A program made the translations under genes and the position numbers. This document shows, in pieces, positions 28,285-38,835 of a stretch of 64,000 bases of DNA (within the stretch, counting starts at the first letter, position 1; every line of letters starts with the position of its first letter). The notes under the pieces are model-generated. The model saw only the letters and a program-made list of their open reading frames with translations, searched no databases and was not told where the DNA came from. Source of the DNA: Holacanthus passer (lineage: Eukaryota > Chordata > Actinopteri > Pomacanthidae); the NCBI GenBank assembly GCA_025331565.1, contig JAFREQ010000011.1:13412001-13476000 (forward strand), in the 5' to 3' direction.

Positions 28285-28545
28285 CTGATGAATCATCTGG
28301 CCGATACAAGCTTATCACAGATATATCAGTGCTGGCACGTACCACATTGGCTTAAAGAACAAGAAACTGGAGCACAGAAATTGGACTATGGAAATTTCAA
28401 AGACATGTTTACAGCAACGTAGAAACTGAGCTGCCTCTACATAGCGAAACCCCCACATGTTCGTCACGTGATCGACCATTGGCCGATTCATTTTCATGTG
28501 ACTCAAATATTGATACCGGGCTAAAAAAAAAAAAAAATCCAGTAT
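28285..28545. repeat. possible interspersed repeat with 'ggccgataca' motifs
   Basis: 'ctggccgatacaagcttatcacagatatatcag' and 'attggccgattcattttcatgtgactc...gataccgggcta' resemble teleost repeats built on TATCGGCCGATA-type motifs. The identity is uncertain and I see no clear termini. Confidence 0.3.
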
Positions 28546-31500
28546 CTGTCAGACAGTACTGAACTAAAAAGCTGCATAAAACCATAACGAATTATGTCAA
28601 AATAAGTCTTTTACACAAATTTAAATAACCAATATGTTTAAGAGCCCACTGAAAAGGAACAATGCTGTTAAAGCTTCCAGTTGCATAACACAATACCCTC
28701 GGGTGTTTCTTTTTTGTCAAATGTGCAAAACAACAGCCAATGCCAAAGATCTAAGGACTGTGAGGCTTGCGTGGCATCGTTTCAATTTCATTTAGGCATT
28801 CTGTTGCTGTTCCTTTCGAACAAAACACTTGTCTGTCCTGACAGCGATAACTACTATACACACTGACTACCACTGTAGAGTTTCAAGAGCTGGGTAATGA
28901 CTACATTTTTAAAAAGACTGTAGTGACGGCATTTTGAACTGGAAGTGACCTAAATGTAGCACAATATCAATCCCACAGGCCGGAGCACAGGCATTTTTCT
29001 ACAGCTGCTCAGAATAACGAGAATATAATTAATGCAAATGTTAAAATTCAATTCATCACATGCGACCGAACTCTTATTCAACGAGCTTATTTTGCATTCT
29101 GTGCAGCACCTTGAGCTTGATAAAACATGCGCAGCCCGCTCCTATATCTTCAGTGATTGTCGCCATAATTCACGACAGGGAAAATGAGCCTCGTGGACGG
29201 GATAGCCTACTTTTTGAATTTGTTTTTCCGCTCGCCTCTGAAAAAGACAATCTTGAATGTAGCCTGCGAAGGAAAAAAAAAAAAAAGAAAAAAAACAATG
29301 AGCACAAAGCAAACACATGCTCTGTTGACCCACAATAACACAATGCAGGAAAAGGGAGCCTCAAGGTTCCATTGTCTTCACTCTCCACAGGGCAGAGCTG
29401 ACTGACAGTTCAGCTGTAAGCAAAGCTGACACAGTATCACATCGAGGCAAGATTGTTTAAGGGGAAAGAGGACGTGGCGACTGAAGGACACGGGACATTT
29501 ATTGATATGGCCAAGTCCTTGAGTGCAGCAGTATATGTCCTTCAGTGACAGTGCCTTATTGCCTGGACATTAATCACTATTGTCATGAAGCACAGGAAAT
29601 AAGTGCACTTGTTTCCCCAACAGCATTTTTCCTCCCTTGTTTCAACCAGCTTGTGCGTGTGTGTGTGTGAGTGTGCGTGTTTTGGGTTGGATGTTGCGAG
29701 GACAGATGAAATGATTTGGAGTGAAGTGGCTGTGAGTCATTCTAAATGATTAAAACGCTACTGTGACCAGCTTGGAGTATCTTGGCTGAAAGACCGGGTG
29801 AACTCAACCATACACACCAAGTAATGAAGTGATGACTGATTGCCGTGATTAACATAAGTTATACAAATAAACAGTTTAATCACAATTAATGTCAGATTAC
29901 GATAATTATCTGATGAAATAAAGCATCGTTCTCATAAAGTTGCGCTCACATCAAACGGAATGCCGGCATCTCCAGACAGGACGACCTCACCCATAATGTC
30001 CGCCGGCCCCTGGAAACAATACAGCGGGGGCCCTCGAGCGCCAGATGTGTAAACAGACCATCTCATTGACATGTAAAATGTATTAATGACTTATTTGTTA
30101 TTGCCTGAGTCTGTACATATATATATAACTAAACTAGTTTTTCTTGTTTATGTCTTGTATAACTGGAAAAAAAAGAGCATGCTCACTTTCACAATTAAAC
30201 CAAATACATAAAAGCCACATGGGAGTTGTTACCACATTGATCAAGAATGAGCTGCAAACGTGTATTCGACGAGTTGGTAAAACCAAGCATGTCAGCATCC
30301 ATGGTTGCTATAGAAGAGGTCAATTCACAGTGCTCCACCTCTGAAATGCTTTTTAAAAATCAGGATTACGGAGACGTGGCACAACTGGAAATCAATGCAG
30401 CTACATCCAGTGGACACGAGGGGTCAACGTTGCCAATTTTCAGTGTTCGGCTGATAATTACAGATTTAATAAAATTCAAAAATTATTAGCTATTGATTCT
30501 CTTGAATTTAAAAAAGCTGAAGAGCAGGGAGAAACTGGGCGTAGGTGGTAAATTTATATTTCTACATGCATTTTTCAGCCTGCTGGGGGTCAGTCTGGTC
30601 AGTCTTACCTACTTTGATCCAGCGGGTGTTAAAAGTATCCTGTTGAGCTTCCTGACCACTAGTAGTGCAATGAATCAATGTTTCAACCAGGGGGTCCTTG
30701 TTTTGTTTGTATCATGCATCGGGATGCACAAACGCAAGCATGCGAGTGATGTGATACACATCCTGCCGCCGATTTCACACCATTCCACTGATCCACAGCA
30801 ATGTGCCGACAAGGATGAGGGAGAAGATTGATCCCTGGTATCCAGATGAATATTTTAAACATTATGTGAAAGAAAATGTATTCAACGCATTTCTTCAAAG
30901 ACACAAACAGTGCTTTTTGGTATATATATAAAAAAAACACTTAATATAAAACATAATTTTTGTTTATGTTTTATTTATTATAAGGAGGAGCACAGCCTCT
31001 AGGGGTCGCAAATGCATGCATACATAAAATTGTTACACGTTTTGAGTTTGATGTATGTTTGCAATGGAAAAAGTATAAGCCATATTTTAAACACATTATT
31101 AAAAGATATCGCAGAAAAAAAAATATCTGATGGTTTGATTTTCCAATGTGGTTTTGGTAGATATTACTGAGCCACGCTGTGATTCATAGAGGAAAACTGA
31201 GGAGCCACTCACAGCTGAAAAATACTTTTTAACTTAGCTTATTGTTAATGGTGGTGTGATTGCTCTAAAGACAGCCACAGAAACACACACACAAAAATCC
31301 AATAACAGACATTTTTTCAATACATAAAGTTGTCTAGTTTTGATAATAGCAGCAGAAGTCCAAACTAAGTTTGATTCACATCCTCTGACAAACACTTTAC
31401 TCGTACTTTGATTTCTTATGCAGTAACAGCCAACATATTGCACTTTCATCATTTTCTAGAATTATTTCATTCTCTCAAATCGATTTCTTAGCGCTTGCGA

Positions 31501-33134
31501 TGGCTCTGGTGTGAGAGTACACAGCTAGCTACATGTAGTATGGAAATCCAGAGCAAGTATCCCTTTTTAAAGAGCTCAACACACGACCACACATTTTCAA
31601 ATGAATGGCCTCAGGGCCAAAAATCAGACATAAAGTACCTTTTGAAAAAGCGGCGGAATGAATCATGAATTCGAAAAGTAACTCAAGGTTGCAAATGCTT
31701 ACTTACACTTGCCTTTCCTACACCAGGGAAATTATGAACAATCTCTCAAACAGTATTTCCCATCAGTAAGGACATTTGGAAACAGAAACACCGAAACAAA
31801 AAATAATAATAGTTCACACTCTACTACAAGAAATCATTTCAAAACCGAACAGATTCCTCAGGTGGTTGTGAGAGTTAGTCTGGTTTTCCAGACTGTACTG
31901 TCTGCCCTGAAAAATACTGGTTATTTTTACATTTGAGGGTTCTTTAAATGCACTGTTCTCAACTTAATTATTCTATTTTTCAAACCAGGTCATACATAAA
32001 ACTAACTTTATCTTATCAGTAACTATAATGTATGGAAGAAAGTGTGGAATAATAAAAAGGCAGCACATTTCACAGGCTATTTTCACAGCTGATCAGTGTG
32101 AAGAAAACAAGCTGGGCCGCTTTCCCAAACCACAACACTCGTCACTGCCATAATACAACATGAACAACCCACCAAGTCACAACTGTTCTCCAAAACCAGG
32201 CTACAGTCTCCAGTCGGCACCATCGCAGTTCAAACAGTGTTATTAATAACAAAATTGCATTGTTGTTTTAAAGTTTATCCAGCGTAATTAGACAGACAGA
32301 TAAGCTAGTCATTAAATTTGAAAGCAATAAGCAAAGGATCAGCATCACTAGCAAAAAGGATAAACAGCGAATTATCTGCACGAGTGAAAAGTGATTACAG
32401 TTGCAATGTTTCCCCATCGGACCATTTAGTGGGTGGCACAGGCAGCTGGTGGAGAGACAACAGATAACAGTGCGCCGAGCCCGTCCGTGATCAAGACCGA
32501 ACATATGCTACTGATGCTATTTTAAAACCAGGAGAAAGTTGGTTTGGAGACGTTCTGTCAGTCCTGTGCATGGCGAAGCAATTATCCAGAGAAGGTAGAG
32601 GAGGGCCTTGATGATAAGGATGCCGGTGCCAACATCAGTCATGTCCAGGCAGCTGGCATCCTGCTGGCACAGCAGTACATCAGGACCTCATTAATGACGT
32701 TAATGACATGTTTGCTCACTAATTTTCTATTTGTCGTGGACAGGGATTGTGTTATTTGAAAAGGACATCCCTCCAGTACAATCCACATAAGTGAAAATAG
32801 CTATTATGTTTGTCAAAAAGTAGTCATTGTTTTTCCCAAATCCTTGTTCATTGAGGTCCAGTTGTCAGTGCTACCAATTATTCCCCAGCTGTATCACAGG
32901 GCTTTACGCCTTTATCCTTTTTTGTATTGCTGTATTCAGATAACGAACAATAATTTCCTCACTACTTAAGTGATGCAATCAGGAGACTTTCTATTATTAA
33001 TAACAAGCATTGCTTCAAACAATGACTACGGAGCTGCAATTGCAACCACACCACTTTAAACAAACGTGGTTGTATAGATTTGTCTGAACTGCTGTTTTCA
33101 TCACACCTCAACTTCTGATGTTCTTCTTACTGGA

Positions 33135-33480
33135 GCTGCGGCAGTTCAGTCGATTCATCGAGTAGCTGATCAAAAGAAAATTGATTGCCTGCTATTGTGA
33201 TAATGGATTCATCGTTTCAGTCTTTTTTTCAAGCAAAAATGTCAAACATTTGCTGGTTGCAGCTTCTTACATGTAAGGATTTGTTGCTTTTCTTTGTCAT
33301 TTACGATAGCAAATGAAGGTTTTGGACTCTTGGTTGGACAAAAGAAGCATTTTGGAAAACATCACTTTGGGGTCTGGGAAATTGTGATTAGCATTTTTTC
33401 ACAATGTCAAAAAAAGAAACAATCATGAAGACAATCAGCAGATTAATCGTTAATGAAAGTAATCATTAGCTGCAGCCCTG
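33135..33480 (+). mobile_element. MITE, 'GGGCTGCAACTAA' family, near full length
   Basis: Reads from 'cagttcagtcgattcatcgagtag' through 'aaacatttgctggttgcagcttctta', 'ttttggactcttggttggacaaaagaagc' and 'cagattaatcgttaatgaaagtaatcattagctgcagccct'. It carries no coding sequence. It is the best-preserved plus-oriented copy of the family in this window. Confidence 0.75.
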
Positions 33481-34869
33481 CTTCTGACAATTTTTTTTTA
33501 TCATGTCCATGTTATTGTAGGGAGTGACATTTTGGGGGTAAAAAAAAAAAACTCTGGATGTTTGTGTTAGAGAGAAAAGACATGCAAGACTGCTTTTGCA
33601 AATCGAAAGATATCATGAAAATCAATGCAATTTTATCGCCAGCTCTGCCTTTAAATCTGGTATATGCATTGATTTAGGTAGAAAATAATCCCCCTCCCTT
33701 GAAAATCTTCTGTTTTCATGTCAACTTAAGCACCAGTTGGTAATACTGTCTCTGATGTACACTGAACCGGTAGATGAATACAGTTACGTGACAGTGCACA
33801 AGTACTTAGATTGGATTTATCCCCCACCACTTTCTAGCTGGTCTACCAGTCAGCCTGTGTTGGCTCTCTGCTGCGTGTCAGAGGTCTGGTGAGACATGCC
33901 ATGTGAGAAAACGCCGCTGTGTTCAGAGCTTGGAGGGCTACTAGTCAATAAAGCTGCAAACTAAGGACGTGGAAGCCTGGAACTGGGGGATTTTGGGGAG
34001 GTGGGGGTGGGAGGGGGTGACTCAGAGAGGAACCAGTCTCCTGTGTTACATCACTGCTGCCTCACTATGGGGGATGATTTGTGCCACAGGGTAGCATCCA
34101 TGATACTGATGCACGCTAACAGCAAGCGTTACGGCTCTCCAGTTGTCATGATGTTAAAATGTAAGTTAACATATAGCTGATTATACAACACAGATGTAAC
34201 TACTGTTAATTAATTCTTAAAATTGCTTCTAGTATGATCACAGAACCAGACTGATGAACTGGTGTGCAATTATTATCAGCCATTTTAGCTTAGCACAAAT
34301 ATGTCTCTTAGCACACGTTGGCTCACAAGTAATATAAACAAAAACATTGGGAGCAATAGCATAGTTTGTCCACCAGAGAGCACTAACAAGTTAATTTTTT
34401 TTAACTGTAAAATTTTCTCATTCAGTTCTCATCTTTTTTCATTAATGATAAAAATATTAGGGATTATTAGCAGATTATTTGCATTTAAGTTTCATAATGT
34501 CACAGTATATCAGCTGATCTGATTATTCAGTTCTTTAACTCAAGTATTAGGGTATCGGGCTCAAAAATTATGTATTGGTCAGGTTGCATATGAAAACAAT
34601 AAAAATTGGAGATACTGTGGAATTGGACAAATGTAGTTGAGTACAGGATAAATATGGATGCAAGAAATACACTAAAAAGCTGGGTGTTTTTAAACAATAG
34701 ATGAGGATGTTTAGGCCATACAATCACAGAGGTGATCATCTGTGTCTATTAAGTTATTTCATCTTAGAAGTGGGAAGAAAAAAACATCAATTTTGGGGAA
34801 AGTGCATTTGTTGAAAAATGTCTGTCTTCTATCGCCCTTTGTTGCCATCAGACCTTGGGCGACTGAATC

Positions 34870-35740
34870 CATACAATAGTCTGCTTTTTTGTCACTTGTA
34901 TTCTCTAAAAGCAGCATTGATGTGTCAAAGCCTCTTTCCCCACTGATTTTTGTACCAGCTACTAAAAACTGAATCCAACCTCAAACTTAAACTCAACCTT
35001 TCCTATTAATTATTCTTAACCTCAACCCAACCTTAGACCTCACTCCATCCAGTTAACCTAAAGTGGGTTCTATCCTGAACTCTTCTCTCACTTCTTTTCT
35101 TTATCATTTATGAGGGGAAAATAAAGGTTTTGGATCGTTGGTTGGACAAAAGAAGCAATTTGAAGACATCAAATTGGGCTCTTGGAAACTGTGACGAGCA
35201 TTTTTCACAATTTCACAAAAGACTAAATGATTAATCATGAAAATAATTGTATATATACAGTATTCTGCTTTTTTAAAATCAACCTTTTACACTTGAAAAT
35301 CAGTACTGGTGTGTTTCCCCACTGACATTTGCACCAATCTACTTATAACAGAATCTAACCTCAAACCCTTACCCCATCCAGTTAACCTAAAGTGGGTTCT
35401 ATCCCAAACCCACACATTTGCTGGTTCCAGCTTCTTAAATGTCAGGATTTACTGCTAATCATTCATGAGAGAAAATGAAGGGTTTTGGACTGTTGGTTGG
35501 ACAAAAGAGGCAATTTGAAGACGTCACAGTGGGCACCATTTTACTCTCTAAAAGCAGTATCTGTGTATTAAAATGTGCTTCACTGCTGATTTGTGCCAGC
35601 CTACTTAAAACTGAATCTAACCTCAAACCTAATCCCAACCTGTTGTAGTGCTTAACCTCCATCCAACCTCACCACTCACTCCACCCAGTTAACCTAAATC
35701 GGGTCCTATCCCAAACCCACAGACAGCAGCGATTTAGGAA
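34870..35740 (+). repeat. degenerate three-unit tandem array (about 305-330 bp unit) containing MITE pieces
   Basis: 'agttaacctaaa(g/t)(t/c)gggt(t/c)ctatcc' recurs at 35051, 35380 and 35687. Each is preceded by 'actgaatc(c/t)aacctcaaac' and by 'aaaagcag' with 'ccactga' motifs. Units 1 and 2 also carry 'ttttgga...gttggttggacaaaag' segments from the MITE family seen whole at 33.1 kb. This looks like local tandem duplication after MITE insertion. Confidence 0.75.
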
Positions 35741-36669
35741 ACACTATTCAGAAGGGGAAACAAGACTAGTATTGCACCATAGTCTGCAACCTGATTGAAA
35801 TTTAATCTATATTCATGTGGGGGAAAAAAAAATTAAAACTGGTGATAGGAACAGGTTTGAACATATGATCTTGTTCAAACATTACAGCAAAAAACCTCCA
35901 TATGTTAATGAAAAAGAATGATGCATTGATCTACATATTATCTCAACCTCTAGTTTGACAGAATGACACATTTCAATAGCTGGTTTTGTTTGATGTGATT
36001 TGAGCCCCCAGTGGCACTAATCGCCTCTCATACATGCACAACTATCGCCCTCATCCTCGTTTTCTACCTACGCACATGACAGCGAGCAGACACACAGATT
36101 ATAGCTCCACATAAACCAGGACCACATCTACAACACAGCCTGTAATAATAAAAAAAAAAAAAGAAAAAAAACTTAGGGACACCTTATAAACAACACAATA
36201 AAACTACAGGTCTCGGTGGCAGAAAGATCCCAGCGATTCAGCACGAGACAAAGTCAATGAGCAACTCAACGAGCAGCACAAACCTCCAGCTCCTGCATGA
36301 ATCTTATAGTAAGTTAGCTTCATTTGCTGACATTGATTGAATCCTTAAGACGATGCGTCATGTCGGACACACGAAGAAGCAGTGGTGTAAAAACATCAGG
36401 GAGGTCAAACAGGACTCGGGAGGACTAGAACCGGGACTGAACATCCGGACTAAGTCAACCCGCCTGATCGATAACACGCAGCCAAACCACGGAGGCTAAA
36501 CCCGCCGTTAAACTCGCCTCGGCCCTTAAACCGTTAATGAACCCAGGCTCAACGTTTCCTCAAAAAAACACCTTAAATCGACATTAAAAACTCGCTTTAA
36601 CCCTCGATTGTGAAAGACGAATTCACCATTACGGGTATGCAGTTGTGAGGCTACATAAACGATACTCAC

Positions 36670-36754
36670 CGGGATGACAGTCTTTGTGTTTGGGGAAGGT
36701 TAAAAACATTAAGGATAAAATCCACCAGTAACTCGGTTCCCGTATTCTCCGCAT
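36670..36754 (-). CDS. ptprg: ptprg coding exon 1 (start codon and signal peptide), partial gene
   Basis: First coding exon of receptor-type protein tyrosine phosphatase gamma, a single-pass neural membrane receptor with a carbonic-anhydrase-like domain, a fibronectin III repeat and two intracellular phosphatase domains. Read on the minus strand, the ATG at 36754-36752 opens 28 codons plus one base and ends at a strong donor (G|GTGAGT, GT at 36669-36668). The peptide starts MRRIREPSYWWILSL: a basic start, then a hydrophobic core (WWILSLMFLTF), as expected for a signal peptide. It resembles the mammalian PTPRG start, which I recall as MRR-LEP-WWIL. An in-frame TAG lies three codons upstream, so this ATG is the first in its frame. 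The start context has A at -3. The exon ends in phase 1, matching exon 2. The paralogue (ptprga or ptprgb) cannot be told from this. Confidence 0.88.
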
Positions 36755-36768
36755 GTTAAACTACTCAT
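36709..36768 (-). other. upstream ORF overlapping the ptprg start codon
   Basis: On the minus strand an ATG at 36768-36766, 14 nt upstream of the main start, opens 19 codons in a different frame and stops at TAA 36711-36709, inside exon 1. Its context is weak (T at -3) while the main ATG has A at -3, so leaky scanning is plausible. Further upstream, an ATG directly followed by TGA lies at 36857-36852. Both count only if the transcript starts upstream of them, which the sequence alone does not prove. Confidence 0.5.
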
Positions 36769-37370
36769 CGAGAGTGACGAGGAGGCAGCGGGTGGCAAAG
36801 TTTTCAGTCCTTTTTTCTCGGGTTTTTCTTGTGAAAAGGAGAAAAAAAAAATCACATACACACGAAAAACCAAGTTGGCTCAGCAGCCACGAAGGCAGAG
36901 CATCAAAGTACTGGTTAGTTAGACGCTGGAGTCGCTGTGTTGCTTTTTAAAAAACGCTCGTTTCTTCGCCTCCGCTTCGAGCACAGAGGCTGTTTTTAGC
37001 TTCGAGGGATAAAAACAGTTGAAATTCTGCCGGAGTCCGTCGCGCCTGAAGCGGGCTTCCACATAGCGACATTCCCGAAGTGCGGATGGGTCGATCGGTG
37101 ATCAATCGCTGCCTTTAACTACAGGACGACAAAAAAAGTAATCGATTATTATTGATCGCACGTGGTGGTTGTTAAGTGATTATCGGCGGGGTCCGTGTAG
37201 AAAAGTGGAGCTCGGACATGTCCCATTCTTCCATCCAGGAAGTAGACGGGCGGTCAGGCAGACATGGATCTCAGGCTGCTGGTCCCATCCTGCCGGACAG
37301 AGAGGGATCCGGCGCGGGGCGGGGAGCGGCGGAGGGACGGGAGGGAGGCGGTTCTTAGATCTGCTGAATG
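36755..37370 (-). promoter_or_regulatory. ptprg: ptprg 5'UTR and CpG-rich promoter region
   Basis: The block upstream of the ptprg start is clearly richer in CpG than the surrounding AT-rich DNA, especially 36930-37100 and 37180-37340. It contains a GC box (GGGGCGGGG at 37316-37324, Sp1/KLF type) in a run of G-rich sequence, and an AT-rich near-palindrome with ATCGAT and ATTGAT half-sites at 37141-37158. I see no convincing TATA box at a fixed distance, which fits a CpG-island promoter with dispersed starts. The transcription start is not determinable here. Small ORFs on either strand are not persuasive as genes. Confidence 0.65.
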
Positions 37371-37446
37371 CAAAATGACTGTGAACGGAGCCCAGAGGCT
37401 GGTTGGTGTCTAACGGTGCTGTGATGAGGATGAGTCCAGAAAATGA

Positions 37447-37466
37447 CACACACACACACACACACA
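37447..37466. repeat. (CA)n microsatellite next to the ptprg CpG region
   Basis: About 10 CA units directly upstream of the ptprg CpG-rich block. Confidence 0.9.
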
Positions 37467-38524
37467 AAAAATCAGTGGCTCATGTCAAGATTGTCAAGTC
37501 ATGGATTCTGCTGCCTCTTTTCAAATGTTGCATCAAACATGTTGCATGAAATGATGAAACACTGTTTGAATGTGATCCATCTGAGGCCATTTCACACTGC
37601 ACAGGATTGAAGCCTTGCTCAGAAACCGACATCTCCCTGCTCAACGCACTGATTTCACCCCTGTCCTCTCAGTGTTTTGTTGCTTCCTCCCAGGCCCCAT
37701 TATTAAAATGACCCTCCTGTGGCCACACAGTGATGTCCCTTTGCCTCCTGCTGGCAGAACTGTGAATGGAATACTTTAGCAGTAATCATCACCTGGAATA
37801 TCATCATGTAAGAGTGTGTACTGATTGGAGAATTATGCATCCACCAGTGACACTCCCTTAGGTAAATGTGTAGTCAGTGGTGTTCTTGCAGAACTATCCA
37901 GCTGGACATTTAATTTGAGGAATCTGATTAAATTTCTCATTTAATTACCCAGTTCTCTGCAGGGCCATTGAAGACAGTCACAAGGGCCCTTTGCTTTTAA
38001 TGTGGGCCATCTGCTTCCTCTCCAAAATGCCTACCTTTTCAAAGCCCCCACAGCCTCGTGGGCATCTTCGCACGATCCTCCAGGCTGCACTACCTCCGTG
38101 CACACTGCAAAACACCGCCGCGGTTGACAATACTCAAGTCCTGACTGATCAAGTGCAATTAACCTGAACAGAAGTGTCTGAATATTTTCCAGTTTTGTTT
38201 TTCCGTCTTGGTCTGTCAGGTGAGACAAGAGGATGGGGATTTAAATGATCGACGGAGGCCGCAAAAATCTTTCTGCGATAGATCCAGCAAACATCAGTCG
38301 AATGTCACAATGCAAACACTCAAGTAAAGTCAACTGTGACTCATGTTAGTTGTAATGTACATGATGCAGTTGTAGTGATAAATTCATCAGTGTCATATAA
38401 TGTAAGAATCCTGATCATTTTGACATCATAATCTTAACTCAGGCTTCTCTTACCAGTGTCAGAGCTTTCATCCACATCTTATCAGTGAGTAGGGGCTGAA
38501 TACACATCAGTCTATATAGTTGAC

Positions 38525-38835
38525 GCAATGAATTGATTAGTCGATCAACAGAGAATCTATTTTGATGATCAATTCATTGTTTTTTCTCGAATGAAAATGC
38601 CAAATGTTCTTCTTATCAGTTGTGAGGATTCGCTGCTTTTCTTTGTCTTATACAACTGTAAACTGAATATCTTTGGGTTTTGGACTGATGTTGGTAGAAA
38701 ACAAGCATTTAAAGGCACGACCTTGAGCTCTGAATGGACACTTTCACTATCGGTATCACTGTTTCACTATCTAGTATTTTAAAGAGTAGCCAATCGATGG
38801 ATTAATTAAGAGAATTGATCATTGAAATAACTGTA
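38525..38835 (+). mobile_element. MITE, 'GGGCTGCAACTAA' family, diverged copy
   Basis: 'attgattagtcgatcaacagagaat', 'gaggattcgctgcttttctttgtcttatacaactgtaaactgaatatctttgggttttggactg' and 'aagagaattgatcattgaaataact' match the family. It lies just upstream of the ptprg promoter region, while related copies lie just downstream of exon 1. Confidence 0.7.

Larger units (their letters stand above)
13546..36669 (-). other. ptprg: ptprg intron 1
   Basis: About 23.1 kb between the exon 1 donor (GTGAGT) and the exon 2 acceptor (polypyrimidine then CAG). No other coding exon is recognisable on either strand. It holds a LINE 3' tail (14.2 kb), a tRNA-like fragment (22.4 kb), a nested Tc1/MITE pair (25.2-26.0 kb), a possible repeat at 28.3 kb, a MITE (33.1 kb), a local array (34.9-35.7 kb), homopolymers and CA repeats. 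The remainder is unassigned AT-rich DNA. Confidence 0.8.

Noticed and set aside
37169..37378. Plus-strand open frames in the CpG-rich block (Arg/Gly-rich)
   Set aside because: Composition is explained by the GC-rich promoter; no splice or protein support for a divergent gene.
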